Source: Planococcus sp. (in: firmicutes)
GTDB lineage: Bacteria > Bacillota > Bacilli > Bacillales_A > Planococcaceae
Length of the DNA stretch: 6,605 nt
Reading direction: 5' to 3'
NCBI GenBank assembly: GCA_030147225.1
Contig: JASLAI010000026.1
Coordinates: 1 to 6,605, forward strand
A program made the position numbers and the translations under genes. Position 1 is the first letter of the stretch, and each line of letters opens with the position of its first letter. The notes under the pieces are model-generated. The model ran no database searches, had not been told where the DNA came from, and saw only the letters and a program-made list of their open reading frames with translations. Of the stretch, positions 1 to 5,501 are shown piece by piece.

Positions 1-119
1 ACCCATGTTTCCCTTTATAGTTATCAACAAACGCATATGGACAATAAATGCTTGTAAGGGTTCATTTTTTTCACAGCGGGAATAAGATGGATAATCTGTT
101 TTGGTTGGAGGCTATTAAA

Positions 120-341
120 ATGAAATCTTTCTTGAACCTGCTCCGTTATTTGGGTTTGGGCGTTTTTGCTGTAAGCATCATCTTATCCTTGCTCACATTG
201 GTCAATTGGGTGTCTGGTTTCACCGAAGTTTCATGGCTTCAGATGTATTTTCTCCGCTTGTATTTATTTTTCGCAGTTTCGGGGATTTTGCTTTATATCC
301 TTATCACGTTCCGAAGAAAAGACGATAAAAAAAAGGAGTAG
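120..341 (+). CDS. Small two-helix membrane protein, function unknown
   Basis: A 73-residue protein that I do not recognise. The ATG at 120 is chosen because a TTGGAGG ribosome binding site (105-111) lies 8 bases upstream. The frame stays open to an ATG at 48 and another at 87, but neither has a comparable site and the added residues are not hydrophobic. Two hydrophobic segments are visible, about residues 8-34 and 40-64, with a short linker containing Gly-Phe-Thr-Glu. The C-terminus is highly charged (Arg-Arg-Lys-Asp-Asp-Lys-Lys-Lys-Glu), which by the positive-inside rule would be cytoplasmic, placing both ends inside. There is no signal peptidase site, lipobox or catalytic motif. It converges on the SEC-C gene and its stop codon lies inside the stem of that gene's terminator. 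The membrane assignment is fairly safe; the function is unknown. Confidence 0.6.
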   Translation: MKSFLNLLRYLGLGVFAVSIILSLLTLVNWVSGFTEVSWLQMYFLRLYLFFAVSGILLYILITFRRKDDKKKE

Positions 342-356
342 CCGGGGCTACTCCTT
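326..356 (-). terminator. Intrinsic terminator of the SEC-C gene (minus strand)
   Basis: Bases 333-342 (AAGGAGTAGC) pair perfectly with 347-356 (GCTACTCCTT) around a 4-base loop. Read on the minus strand, the 10-bp stem is followed by eight T residues (complement of the A-run 327-334, the last two of which are also in the stem). It lies 56 bases downstream of the SEC-C stop codon. On the plus strand the following bases are not T-rich, so it should act mainly on minus-strand transcripts. The stop codon of the small membrane protein gene (339-341) is within the stem. Confidence 0.85.
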
Positions 357-361
357 CTGCT

Positions 362-421
362 GTTTCATGTGCCCTCTGGAAAATCAAAAAGTTTTCCTGG
401 CTGAATGAAACTTATTTTTTT
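362..421 (+). terminator. Candidate terminator of the small membrane protein gene (plus strand)
   Basis: An imperfect long hairpin: GTTTCAT (362-368) pairs with ATGAAAC (405-411), GCC (371-373) with GGC (399-401), and GGAAAA (378-383) with TTTTCC (392-397), with small internal loops. It is followed by TTATTTTTTT (412-421). The arrangement fits an intrinsic terminator for plus-strand transcripts, whose T tract also encodes the last Lys-Lys and stop of the oppositely oriented SEC-C gene. The stem is AT-rich and interrupted, so its strength is uncertain. Confidence 0.4.
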
Positions 422-1431
422 GCTAATAATTCTTCGAAATAAGCACCGAATTCTTTTGACCGCTTCAAAATGGTGCTTGAAGACACGCCGAATTTTTCGC
501 TTAAATCTTTTGCTGACAGCATTGGGCCTTTAACCAGTTCGTGGTCCTGAAGGAATCTCCAATATCCGGCTACAAGAGCTTCCGGTTTTTGGACAGTCGG
601 CTGCTGGCTTACAAGATAGCTGTTTAAGATGCTTGTGATGTTGCTGATTGTTTCTTCATCAAAATCAGCTTGCTCGATGTGTTTATCGAGTTCTGTCATA
701 ACCGAATCGTGTTCTGGAGAAAGCTGAATGCTTTCTTCTACACTTCCTGTTGAATACTTGACGATTTGCTCAACTACCGCTAAGTAATTATCGCGCAAAT
801 AGCTTTCGTCTTGTGAAGCATGATCGGCAGCAATTTGTGATTTCAACTGTTCGAAGAACGGATTGAATTCTCCAACGATCGTTAAATAGCCGTTAAGGAA
901 TAAAACGCCGTTTTCTCCAACACGGGAGTCCGGAAGAAGGATTGCCAACAAGCCTTGTCCATTTTCCATATCAGTTGGTGGCTGATCTGCCATTTCAAGT
1001 GTTTCACCCGTAAAGATGTCTGTGAACTGAGCAGTTTCTGTATCGCCTTTAATATACTGGCCAAGGAATACTTTTGCATCTCTCCAGTTTTCAAGCACTT
1101 CTTTAGTTGAAGGGCGTTGGGCAAGTTCAATTTGTTTTGTCAAAAAGTCTTCCCACAGCTCCGGTTTTTTCATAAACAGGAAATTTTCAATAACAAATGC
1201 CTGAGCATCGTTTTCAGCCATTGATTGCATCAAACGTGGCTGCCAAGCCTGTTGTAGTTCACGAAATTCTGCAAGTTGCTCCTGATTTGGATTTTCCGAG
1301 AAGAACTGCTGGCGTACTTTGAACAGTTCATCATTCACCAAATCATTGATGGAAACAGTTTGCTGTTTTCCGTGACATTTCTTGTATTTCTTGCCGCTGC
1401 CGCATGGGCATGGATCATTTCTTCCTACCAT
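412..1431 (-). CDS. SEC-C metal-binding protein with HTH-like C-terminus
   Basis: A 339-residue, apparently soluble protein. The N-terminus (residues 3-21, [14 protein letters not shown] then Cys-His-Gly) is a textbook SEC-C motif, with C8, C10, C19 and H20 as predicted zinc ligands. The same motif occurs at the SecA C-terminus and at the end of many otherwise unrelated proteins. The middle (about 30-285) is acidic and helical with no motif I recognise. Residues 306-334 ([17 protein letters not shown]) resemble a helix-turn-helix. The ATG at 1431 is preferred: AGGTG precedes it with 6-base spacing, whereas a GTG at 1440 would lie within that site. It has its own promoter and terminator, so it is probably monocistronic. 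Family membership is firm; function is unknown, and binding to DNA, RNA or the ribosome is only a guess. Confidence 0.9.
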   Translation of the reverse strand: MVGRNDPCPCGSGKKYKKCHGKQQTVSINDLVNDELFKVRQQFFSENPNQEQLAEFRELQQAWQPRLMQSMAENDAQAFVIENFLFMKKPELWEDFLTKQIELAQRPSTKEVLENWRDAKVFLGQYIKGDTETAQFTDIFTGETLEMADQPPTDMENGQGLLAILLPDSRVGENGVLFLNGYLTIVGEFNPFFEQLKSQIAADHASQDESYLRDNYLAVVEQIVKYSTGSVEESIQLSPEHDSVMTELDKHIEQADFDEETISNITSILNSYLVSQQPTVQKPEALVAGYWRFLQDHELVKGPMLSAKDLSEKFGVSSSTILKRSKEFGAYFEELLAKK

Positions 1432-1455
1432 TCTAATCACCTACATTTTTTATTG

Positions 1456-1484
1456 AGTGTAACATAAAATTGCGATACGCTCAA
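1456..1484 (-). promoter_or_regulatory. SigA-type promoter of the SEC-C gene
   Basis: On the minus strand, TTGAGC (1484-1479) serves as the -35 and TACACT (1461-1456) as the -10, with a 17-base spacer and a TG one base before the -10 (extended -10). The start codon at 1431 then lies about 20 bases downstream of the expected transcription start, with the ribosome binding site between. Confidence 0.65.
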
Positions 1485-1486
1485 AA

Positions 1487-1502
1487 GTCTGACGATTCAG
1501 AC
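1487..1502. repeat. Perfect inverted repeat beside the SEC-C gene promoter
   Basis: GTCTGA-CGAT-TCAGAC: 6-base arms around a 4-base centre, ending 2 bases upstream of the minus-strand -35 hexamer. The size and position fit an operator for a dimeric regulator, but no regulator is known. A second inverted repeat with 7-base arms, CGCCATT (1502-1508) and AATGGCG (1534-1540), abuts it with a 25-base gap. Confidence 0.4.
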
Positions 1503-1574
1503 GCCATTGCCCCTATAGAGACAGTAAATATTAAATGGCGAAATCCAAAAGTATGCACAAAGTTGATGCGGTAT

Positions 1575-1580
1575 TATAAT
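1575..1580 (+). promoter_or_regulatory. Probable -10 element of the signal peptidase gene
   Basis: A perfect TATAAT lies 34 bases upstream of the GTG start. No good -35 hexamer sits 16-18 bases upstream (that region reads TATGCA), and TTGATG at 1563-1568 is too close. The promoter may therefore need an activator or be weak. Only the -10 is supported. Confidence 0.4.
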
Positions 1581-1600
1581 AAAAGGAAATAAGTACGAGC

Positions 1601-1616
1601 AGGAGGGGACAATGTG
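1601..1616 (+). promoter_or_regulatory. Ribosome binding site and ambiguous start of the signal peptidase
   Basis: AGGAGG (1601-1606) is followed by an ATG at 1612 (5-base spacing) and, overlapping it, the in-frame GTG at 1614 (7-base spacing). The ATG frame gives only six codons (Met-Cys-Met-Met-Ile-Arg) before TAA at 1630-1632. The GTG opens the signal peptidase. Confidence 0.7.
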
Positions 1617-2147
1617 TATGATGATCCGGTAAAAGAAGCAATTTCCTGGATGCGTGTCATTTTTTTGACTGTACTTCTTGTCCTGGCATCCAGGCATTTT
1701 CTTTTTGAACCTGTGGCGGTTCATGGTGAATCGATGATGCCTACATTTGAGGACGATGATAAAGTCATGCTAGTTAAAATTTACACAATAGAGAATTTTG
1801 ATATGATTGTCTTTGCCGCACCCAATGGAGTTAATTTTATTAAACGCGTGATTGGGGTTCCCGGTGACCGTATTTCCATGAAAGATGACCAATTATATGT
1901 GAATGGCAAGCCAGAAGCCGAACCTTATTTGGCTAAGAACCGGGAAATGGCTCATCAACAAGGTGTTGAAAAGTTGACCGATGATTTTCAGGAATTTATC
2001 GTGCCGGCCGAATCTTATTATGTATTGGGGGATAACCGATTGAATAGTATGGATTCAAGAGTAATAGGCTTTATTTCCAAAGAATCCATCCTCGGTGAAG
2101 TGAAGATTAGGCTTTCTCCTCTCGAACATATTGGAATTGTCAATTGA
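1614..2147 (+). CDS. lepB: Type I signal peptidase
   Basis: A membrane-anchored serine protease (family S26) that cleaves signal peptides from exported proteins at the outer face of the cytoplasmic membrane. It has 177 residues, the usual length of Gram-positive Sip-type enzymes. A single N-terminal membrane anchor spans about residues 14-31. The catalytic dyad is visible: Ser40 in Gly-Glu-Ser-Met-Met-Pro-Thr (38-44) and Lys77 in Phe-Ile-Lys-Arg-Val-Ile-Gly-Val-Pro-Gly-Asp (75-85). Box E, Gly-Asp-Asn-Arg-x-x-Ser-x-Asp-Ser-Arg, is at 139-149. The start is GTG at 1614, since the next in-frame ATG (1650) has no ribosome binding site and would remove the cytoplasmic N-terminus. The gene stands alone, ahead of a terminator shared with the convergent mtnE. 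Bacillales usually carry several paralogues, so the exact Sip subtype cannot be assigned; the symbol is generic. Confidence 0.95.
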   Translation: MYDDPVKEAISWMRVIFLTVLLVLASRHFLFEPVAVHGESMMPTFEDDDKVMLVKIYTIENFDMIVFAAPNGVNFIKRVIGVPGDRISMKDDQLYVNGKPEAEPYLAKNREMAHQQGVEKLTDDFQEFIVPAESYYVLGDNRLNSMDSRVIGFISKESILGEVKIRLSPLEHIGIVN

Positions 2148-2178
2148 TGCAAAAAAACTCTATAAGTTTATAAAATTT

Positions 2179-2219
2179 AAAAAGGACAGGTGGCCTACTT
2201 TCGGGCACTTGTCCTTTTT
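2179..2219. terminator. Bidirectional terminator between signal peptidase gene and mtnE
   Basis: Bases 2179-2192 (AAAAAGGACAGGTG) pair with 2206-2219 (CACTTGTCCTTTTT), with one G-U wobble in the plus-strand RNA and a 13-base loop. The A-run on one side and T-run on the other give a U tract in either direction. It lies 31 bases after the signal peptidase stop and 5 bases past the mtnE stop. Confidence 0.85.
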
Positions 2220-2224
2220 GAGTT

Positions 2225-3388
2225 TCAAAATATATTTAAGCGGTCAATTCGGTTTATTGCTTCAATAATGCGGGATTCGTCAACCAATAATCCCACGCGT
2301 ACAAAACCTTCTCCGCCATTGCCGAAGCCGCTGCCTGCGGCAACTGAAATGTCCGCTTTCTCAAGCAGGTAATCAGCGAATTCGACACTGGTAAAGCCTG
2401 TGGGAACAGGAAGCCATGCGAAGAAAGAGCCTTGCGGAGCTTCAATTTCCCAGCCGATTCGCGAACATTCGGCAACCAGTACATTGCGGCGTCTTTCATA
2501 GAGATTCACAAGTTCATCCACGCATTGCTGGTCAGCGGTCAGGGCCTCAGCTGCAGCCAATTGAACTGCCGGAAATAGACCTGCGAATAAATGATCCTGA
2601 ATCAAGTTCAATGCTTCGATTATTTTGGAATTGCCAACAGCAAATCCAATACGCCAACCGGCCATGTTGTAGGTTTTCGATAAAGTATACATCTCGATGC
2701 CAACTTCTTTTGCTCCTTTGGATTGCAGGAAGCTTACCGGTTTTTTTCCTTCAAAGCCTACAGCTCCGTAGGCAAAGTCATGGACGACAGCAATGCCATT
2801 GTCTTTTGCAAAGGCAACGGTTTCATCAAAAAAGTCCCCATTCGCCACAGCGCCTGTCGGGTTGTTTGGGTAATTCAAATACATTAGCTTTGCACGCGTT
2901 CGGACGGATTCCGGTAAGTCGCCGTAATCAGGCAAATAGCCGTTTTCAGGACTCAAGCGCATCAGTTCATAGTCAATGTCAGCGAGCGGCGCTCCCGACA
3001 GGTAATCAGGATAGCCAGGGTCTGGGAGCAGCAAAAGATCCTGTGGATTCAACAAGGCTAACGGCAGTTCGACAAGACCGATTTTCGTGCCGGCCAGAAT
3101 AGCTACTTCCAAATCAGGATCGATCTCGACACCGTATTCGCGTTTGTAGAAATCCACCGCCGCTTGGCGCAGCTCAGAAATTCCACGAAAAGGTGAATAT
3201 TTATGAGTTTTTGGATCCGCAGCTGCTGTTTGCAGCGCTTTGATGATGTGATCAGGGGTGGGCTGATCGGGATTGCCCTGGCCAAGATTAATGACATCGC
3301 GTCCTTCCGCGATGGCTTTGCTTGTTTTAGCAACCAATGAAGCAAAAAATTGAGTAGGCAGGTTTTGCAGTCGATTTGAAAAGTCCAT
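2225..3388 (-). CDS. mtnE: Methionine-salvage aminotransferase MtnE (YkrV-like)
   Basis: A 387-residue, PLP-dependent, fold type I class I/II aminotransferase. It is predicted to transaminate 4-methylthio-2-oxobutanoate to methionine, the last step of the methionine salvage cycle, in the cytoplasm. Visible features are Gly-Gln-Gly-Asn-Pro-Asp (36-41), Asn-Tyr-Pro-Asn-Asn-Pro-Thr-Gly (172-179, Asn176 near the cofactor), Asp204 and Tyr207 in His-Asp-Phe-Ala-Tyr-Gly, Lys238 in Leu-Ser-Lys-Thr-Tyr-Asn-Met-Ala-Gly-Trp-Arg (cofactor Schiff base), and Arg364 (substrate carboxylate). Long stretches match my memory of B. subtilis MtnE, and the divergent neighbour is MtnU as in that species, which sets it apart from DapL-, PatA- or AlaT-like relatives. 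The ATG at 3388 is chosen for AAGGAG 6 bases upstream; the frame runs on to 3421 without such a site. Glutamine is the donor reported for the B. subtilis enzyme. Confidence 0.88.
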   Translation of the reverse strand: MDFSNRLQNLPTQFFASLVAKTSKAIAEGRDVINLGQGNPDQPTPDHIIKALQTAAADPKTHKYSPFRGISELRQAAVDFYKREYGVEIDPDLEVAILAGTKIGLVELPLALLNPQDLLLLPDPGYPDYLSGAPLADIDYELMRLSPENGYLPDYGDLPESVRTRAKLMYLNYPNNPTGAVANGDFFDETVAFAKDNGIAVVHDFAYGAVGFEGKKPVSFLQSKGAKEVGIEMYTLSKTYNMAGWRIGFAVGNSKIIEALNLIQDHLFAGLFPAVQLAAAEALTADQQCVDELVNLYERRRNVLVAECSRIGWEIEAPQGSFFAWLPVPTGFTSVEFADYLLEKADISVAAGSGFGNGGEGFVRVGLLVDESRIIEAINRIDRLNIF

Positions 3389-3413
3389 ATAATTCTCCTT
3401 GTTTTCGAAATAA

Positions 3414-3459
3414 TTGCACATCTATCCCAAATCTTATAGAGTTGAAGGTAACTTGTCTA
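3414..3459. promoter_or_regulatory. Divergent mtnE/mtnU promoter region
   Basis: The 86-base spacer holds candidate hexamers on both strands. Plus strand (mtnU): TTGCAC (3414-3419), 17 bases, TAGAGT (3437-3442). Minus strand (mtnE): TAGACA (3459-3454), 17 bases, TAAGAT (3436-3431). All but the mtnE -35 are moderate matches. If both are real, the two -10 elements are adjacent and the polymerases would compete. I see no S-box riboswitch in this spacer. Confidence 0.35.
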
Positions 3460-3474
3460 GTGGAGGAGAAAACT

Positions 3475-4263
3475 ATGAAAATTGCATGCGTTCAGATGGA
3501 TATCGCTTTCGGAGAGCCGGAACTGAATTATCAGCGGGTCATGGATTATTTGAGTGAGGCGGCTGCGAACGGAGCAGATACCATCGTTTTGCCTGAAATG
3601 TGGAACACAGGATATGCATTGACGGAGCTCGAAACCTTGGCGGACAATTCAAACCGGACAGTGGAAATGCTGAAGAGTTTTGCTAAGGAGCACGCTGTTA
3701 ATATTGTTGGGGGTTCTGTTTCGACGAAAAAAAATGACGGCTTTTACAACACCATGTATGTAGTAGATAAAAATGGTGAACTGATTTCTGAATACAACAA
3801 AGCACATCGTTTCGGCTTGATGGATGAGCATATTCATCTAGAGGAAGGCGATTCCCTGGGCACTTTCAAATTGGAAGACATCGTTTATGGCGGCGTCATT
3901 TGCTACGACATCCGCTTCCCTGAATGGATTCGTGCGCAAGCGCTGAATGGGGCAAAACTTATTTTTGTATCAGCCGAATGGCCGGAAGCACGAATTGACC
4001 ATTGGCGCATCTTGTTGCAGGCACGCGCCATTGAGAACCAATGCTTTATCGTTGCAGTGAACCGCATTGGCAGTGACCCGAAAAACGAGTTTGGCGGCAG
4101 TACCATGGCGATTGCGCCTTGGGGAGAAATCCGCTTGGATATGAAAAAGCAAGAAGGCATCGCGTATATAGAACTTGATTTGGAAGAAGTGGAAGAGGTC
4201 CGGAAGCGGATTCCGGTTTTCGATGACCGCCGCGTGCAATTGTATGAAAAATTCAAAAAGTAG
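3475..4263 (+). CDS. mtnU: Omega-amidase MtnU, nitrilase superfamily
   Basis: A 262-residue cytoplasmic carbon-nitrogen hydrolase, a normal length for the Nit2/MtnU group. The nitrilase catalytic triad is visible: Glu41 in Leu-Pro-Glu-Met-Trp-Asn-Thr-Gly-Tyr, Lys109 in Tyr-Asn-Lys-Ala-His-Arg-Phe, and Cys143 in Gly-Gly-Val-Ile-Cys-Tyr-Asp-Ile-Arg-Phe-Pro-Glu (139-150). The proposed role is hydrolysis of 2-oxoglutaramate, made when MtnE uses glutamine as amino donor, to 2-oxoglutarate and ammonia. This would pull the transamination forward. That role comes from the omega-amidase family and from linkage to mtnE, not from this sequence alone. The ATG at 3475 follows GGAGGAG (3462-3468) with 6-base spacing; the frame is open further upstream but without a site. 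No terminator follows before the metNIQ riboswitch. Confidence 0.88.
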   Translation: MKIACVQMDIAFGEPELNYQRVMDYLSEAAANGADTIVLPEMWNTGYALTELETLADNSNRTVEMLKSFAKEHAVNIVGGSVSTKKNDGFYNTMYVVDKNGELISEYNKAHRFGLMDEHIHLEEGDSLGTFKLEDIVYGGVICYDIRFPEWIRAQALNGAKLIFVSAEWPEARIDHWRILLQARAIENQCFIVAVNRIGSDPKNEFGGSTMAIAPWGEIRLDMKKQEGIAYIELDLEEVEEVRKRIPVFDDRRVQLYEKFKK

Positions 4264-4264
4264 A

Positions 4265-4293
4265 TTGACACGTGGTATGTATGTCTGTAACAT
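4265..4293 (+). promoter_or_regulatory. SigA-type promoter of the metNIQ operon
   Basis: A perfect TTGACA -35 (4265-4270), a 17-base spacer and TAACAT (4288-4293, four of six consensus matches) as the -10. The -35 begins one base after the mtnU stop codon. Transcription would start near 4300, about 16 bases before the riboswitch aptamer. Confidence 0.6.
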
Positions 4294-4315
4294 AAAATTC
4301 AGTTAAATAACGTAA

Positions 4316-4470
4316 ACTTATCAAGAGAGACTGAGGGATAGGCCCTATGACGTCCGGCAACCCCCGATTGGGAAGGTGCCAAATCCAACGGAACCCAAAA
4401 ATGTTCCGAAAGATAAGTCGAGAAACTAAATTTTTCGATGCTTCTTTCTTGATGAAAGAGGCATCTTTTT
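4316..4470 (+). promoter_or_regulatory. SAM-I (S-box) riboswitch with terminator platform
   Basis: The aptamer spans 4316-4418. P1 is ACTTATC (4316-4322) with GATAAGT (4412-4418). The conserved AGAGA (4325-4329), GAGGGA, GGCCC (4341-4345), CCGGCAACC (4354-4362) and AAGGTGCCAA (4373-4382) blocks follow in order. A short P3 is CCC (4363-4365) with GGG (4370-4372), and P4 is CGGAAC (4389-4394) with GTTCCG (4403-4408). The expression platform continues to 4470. An antiterminator pairs 4418-4425 with 4431-4438 (one G-U), using bases next to and overlapping the 3' strand of P1. It competes with the terminator stem that starts at 4437. SAM binding should stabilise P1, free the terminator and stop transcription of metNIQ. 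Confidence 0.97.
4437..4470 (+). terminator. SAM-dependent terminator in the metNIQ leader
   Basis: A 12-bp stem, GATGCTTCTTTC (4437-4448) with GAAAGAGGCATC (4454-4465), has one U-G pair, a 5-base loop and then TTTTT (4466-4470). It ends 17 bases before the metN start, upstream of the ribosome binding site. It is the off-state structure of the riboswitch. It is also the first terminator downstream of mtnU. Confidence 0.92.
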
Positions 4471-4487
4471 ATTGGCAGGAGGAAGCT

Positions 4488-5501
4488 ATGATACAGATTG
4501 AGAAATTGACGAAAACTTACACAACTAAGCATGGCACTGTCACCGGCGTAGATAATGTCTCATTGGAAATCGGAAAAGGCGAAATTTTTGGGATCGTCGG
4601 CTACTCAGGCGCCGGAAAAAGTTCACTAATCCGATGCATCAATTTGCTTGAACGGCCAACTTCAGGAAGCGTTACAGTAGACGGAAAAAATTTAACTCAA
4701 TTGAACAGCAATCATTTGAGAAAAGCGCGTTTGAAAATCGGCATGATCTTTCAGCATTTTTACTTAATCAGCCAGAAAACCGTTTACGATAATATCGCTT
4801 TTGCGCTTCGGGCGGCAGGCACCCCTGCAAAAAATATCAAAAACCGTGTAGAAGAGCTGTTGGATATGGTGGGTTTATCCGATAAACGGGACGTCTTTCC
4901 GGCTCAGCTGAGCGGCGGCCAGAAACAGCGCGTCGGCATCGCGCGAGCACTTGCCAATAATCCGGCAGTACTGCTTTGCGACGAAGCGACATCTGCACTT
5001 GACCCAAATACCACTTTATCCATATTGCGGCTATTGAAAGATATTAACCGTAAATTGAATATCACGATTGTACTGATTACACATGAAATGAATGTGGTTA
5101 AGGAAATTTGTGATCGAATGGCTGTTATGCAGGGTGGGCGTGTTATTGAAGAAGGCCAGGTTTATGATATTTTTGCAGAACCGCAAAAAGAATTGACGAA
5201 GGAATTCATCTCCAGCGTCGTATCGTTCAATGTTCCGGAACATATTTTGAGCGGATTTACCGGAACCGTAGTAAAGGTGTTGTTCAAAGGCAATGTGGCA
5301 GGTGAAGGGGTAATTTCCGACATGCTTCAGGACTACCCGGTAAAAGGCAACTTTTTGCACGGAGCGATTGAATATATTCAAGAGCGGCCTCTTGGTATTT
5401 TTATTATGGAATTGAAGGGTGCTTCGTCGGATGTAATGAACGCATTGAAGTATATGGAAAGCAGATCAGCAATTGTGGAGGTGATTCCAAATGGGCGTTG
5501 A
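4488..5501 (+). CDS. metN: Methionine ABC importer ATPase MetN
   Basis: The ATP-hydrolysing subunit of the MetNIQ importer for methionine (often D-methionine and derivatives too), at the inner face of the membrane with MetI. Its 337 residues are typical. The nucleotide-binding domain shows Walker A Gly-Tyr-Ser-Gly-Ala-Gly-Lys-Ser (38-45), Q-loop Gln89, signature Leu-Ser-Gly-Gly-Gln (141-145), Walker B Val-Leu-Leu-Cys-Asp-Glu (161-166), D-loop Ser-Ala-Leu-Asp (169-172) and switch His199. A C-terminal extension of about 75 residues (260-335) fits the NIL domain, which in this family binds methionine and inhibits transport when cytoplasmic methionine is high. The ATG at 4488 has AGGAGG (4477-4482) 5 bases upstream; the frame is open back through the riboswitch only by chance. 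It is first in the operon under the SAM-I switch. Confidence 0.97.
   Translation: MIQIEKLTKTYTTKHGTVTGVDNVSLEIGKGEIFGIVGYSGAGKSSLIRCINLLERPTSGSVTVDGKNLTQLNSNHLRKARLKIGMIFQHFYLISQKTVYDNIAFALRAAGTPAKNIKNRVEELLDMVGLSDKRDVFPAQLSGGQKQRVGIARALANNPAVLLCDEATSALDPNTTLSILRLLKDINRKLNITIVLITHEMNVVKEICDRMAVMQGGRVIEEGQVYDIFAEPQKELTKEFISSVVSFNVPEHILSGFTGTVVKVLFKGNVAGEGVISDMLQDYPVKGNFLHGAIEYIQERPLGIFIMELKGASSDVMNALKYMESRSAIVEVIPNGR
5477..5484 (+). promoter_or_regulatory. metI ribosome binding site inside metN
   Basis: GGAGGTGA, a near-complete match to the 16S rRNA 3' end, lies 6 bases before the metI ATG and within the last codons of metN. With the 11-base gene overlap it favours coupled, stoichiometric translation of ATPase and permease. 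Confidence 0.75.

Noticed and set aside
1..119. Possible divergent gene starting at the minus-strand ATG (4-6), preceded by AAAGGGA
   Set aside because: Only two codons would be inside the window, and no good promoter is visible on either strand in this stretch. It cannot be supported.
1563..1568. TTGATG as the -35 of the signal peptidase promoter
   Set aside because: It is only 6 bases from TATAAT, far short of the 16-18 needed, and a -10 placed 17 bases downstream would read GAAATA.
1497..1724. 75-codon minus-strand open frame across the signal peptidase start
   Set aside because: It overlaps the divergent promoter region and the signal peptidase coding start on the other strand, and has no ribosome binding site or recognisable domain.
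2416..3102. 228-codon open frame opposite mtnE
   Set aside because: The composition is rich in Gln, Arg, Ser and Cys with no domain, there is no ribosome binding site, and it lies wholly inside the well-supported mtnE coding strand. It is a codon-bias shadow.
4200..4220. Hairpin CCGGAA/TTCCGG followed by TTTT near the end of mtnU
   Set aside because: Only a 6-bp stem and four T residues, inside coding sequence for a normal-length protein. It is too weak to call a terminator.
1458..4299. 14-base match TGTAACATAAAATT at 1458-1471 and 4286-4299
   Set aside because: Both copies are AT-rich and overlap promoter-like sequence, but the promoters lie on opposite strands, so the match serves no shared role. 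A chance match is plausible.
4347..4487. In-frame N-terminal extension of metN by 47 codons
   Set aside because: It runs through the riboswitch aptamer and terminator, has no ribosome binding site, and the ATG at 4488 has a strong one. The open frame is chance.
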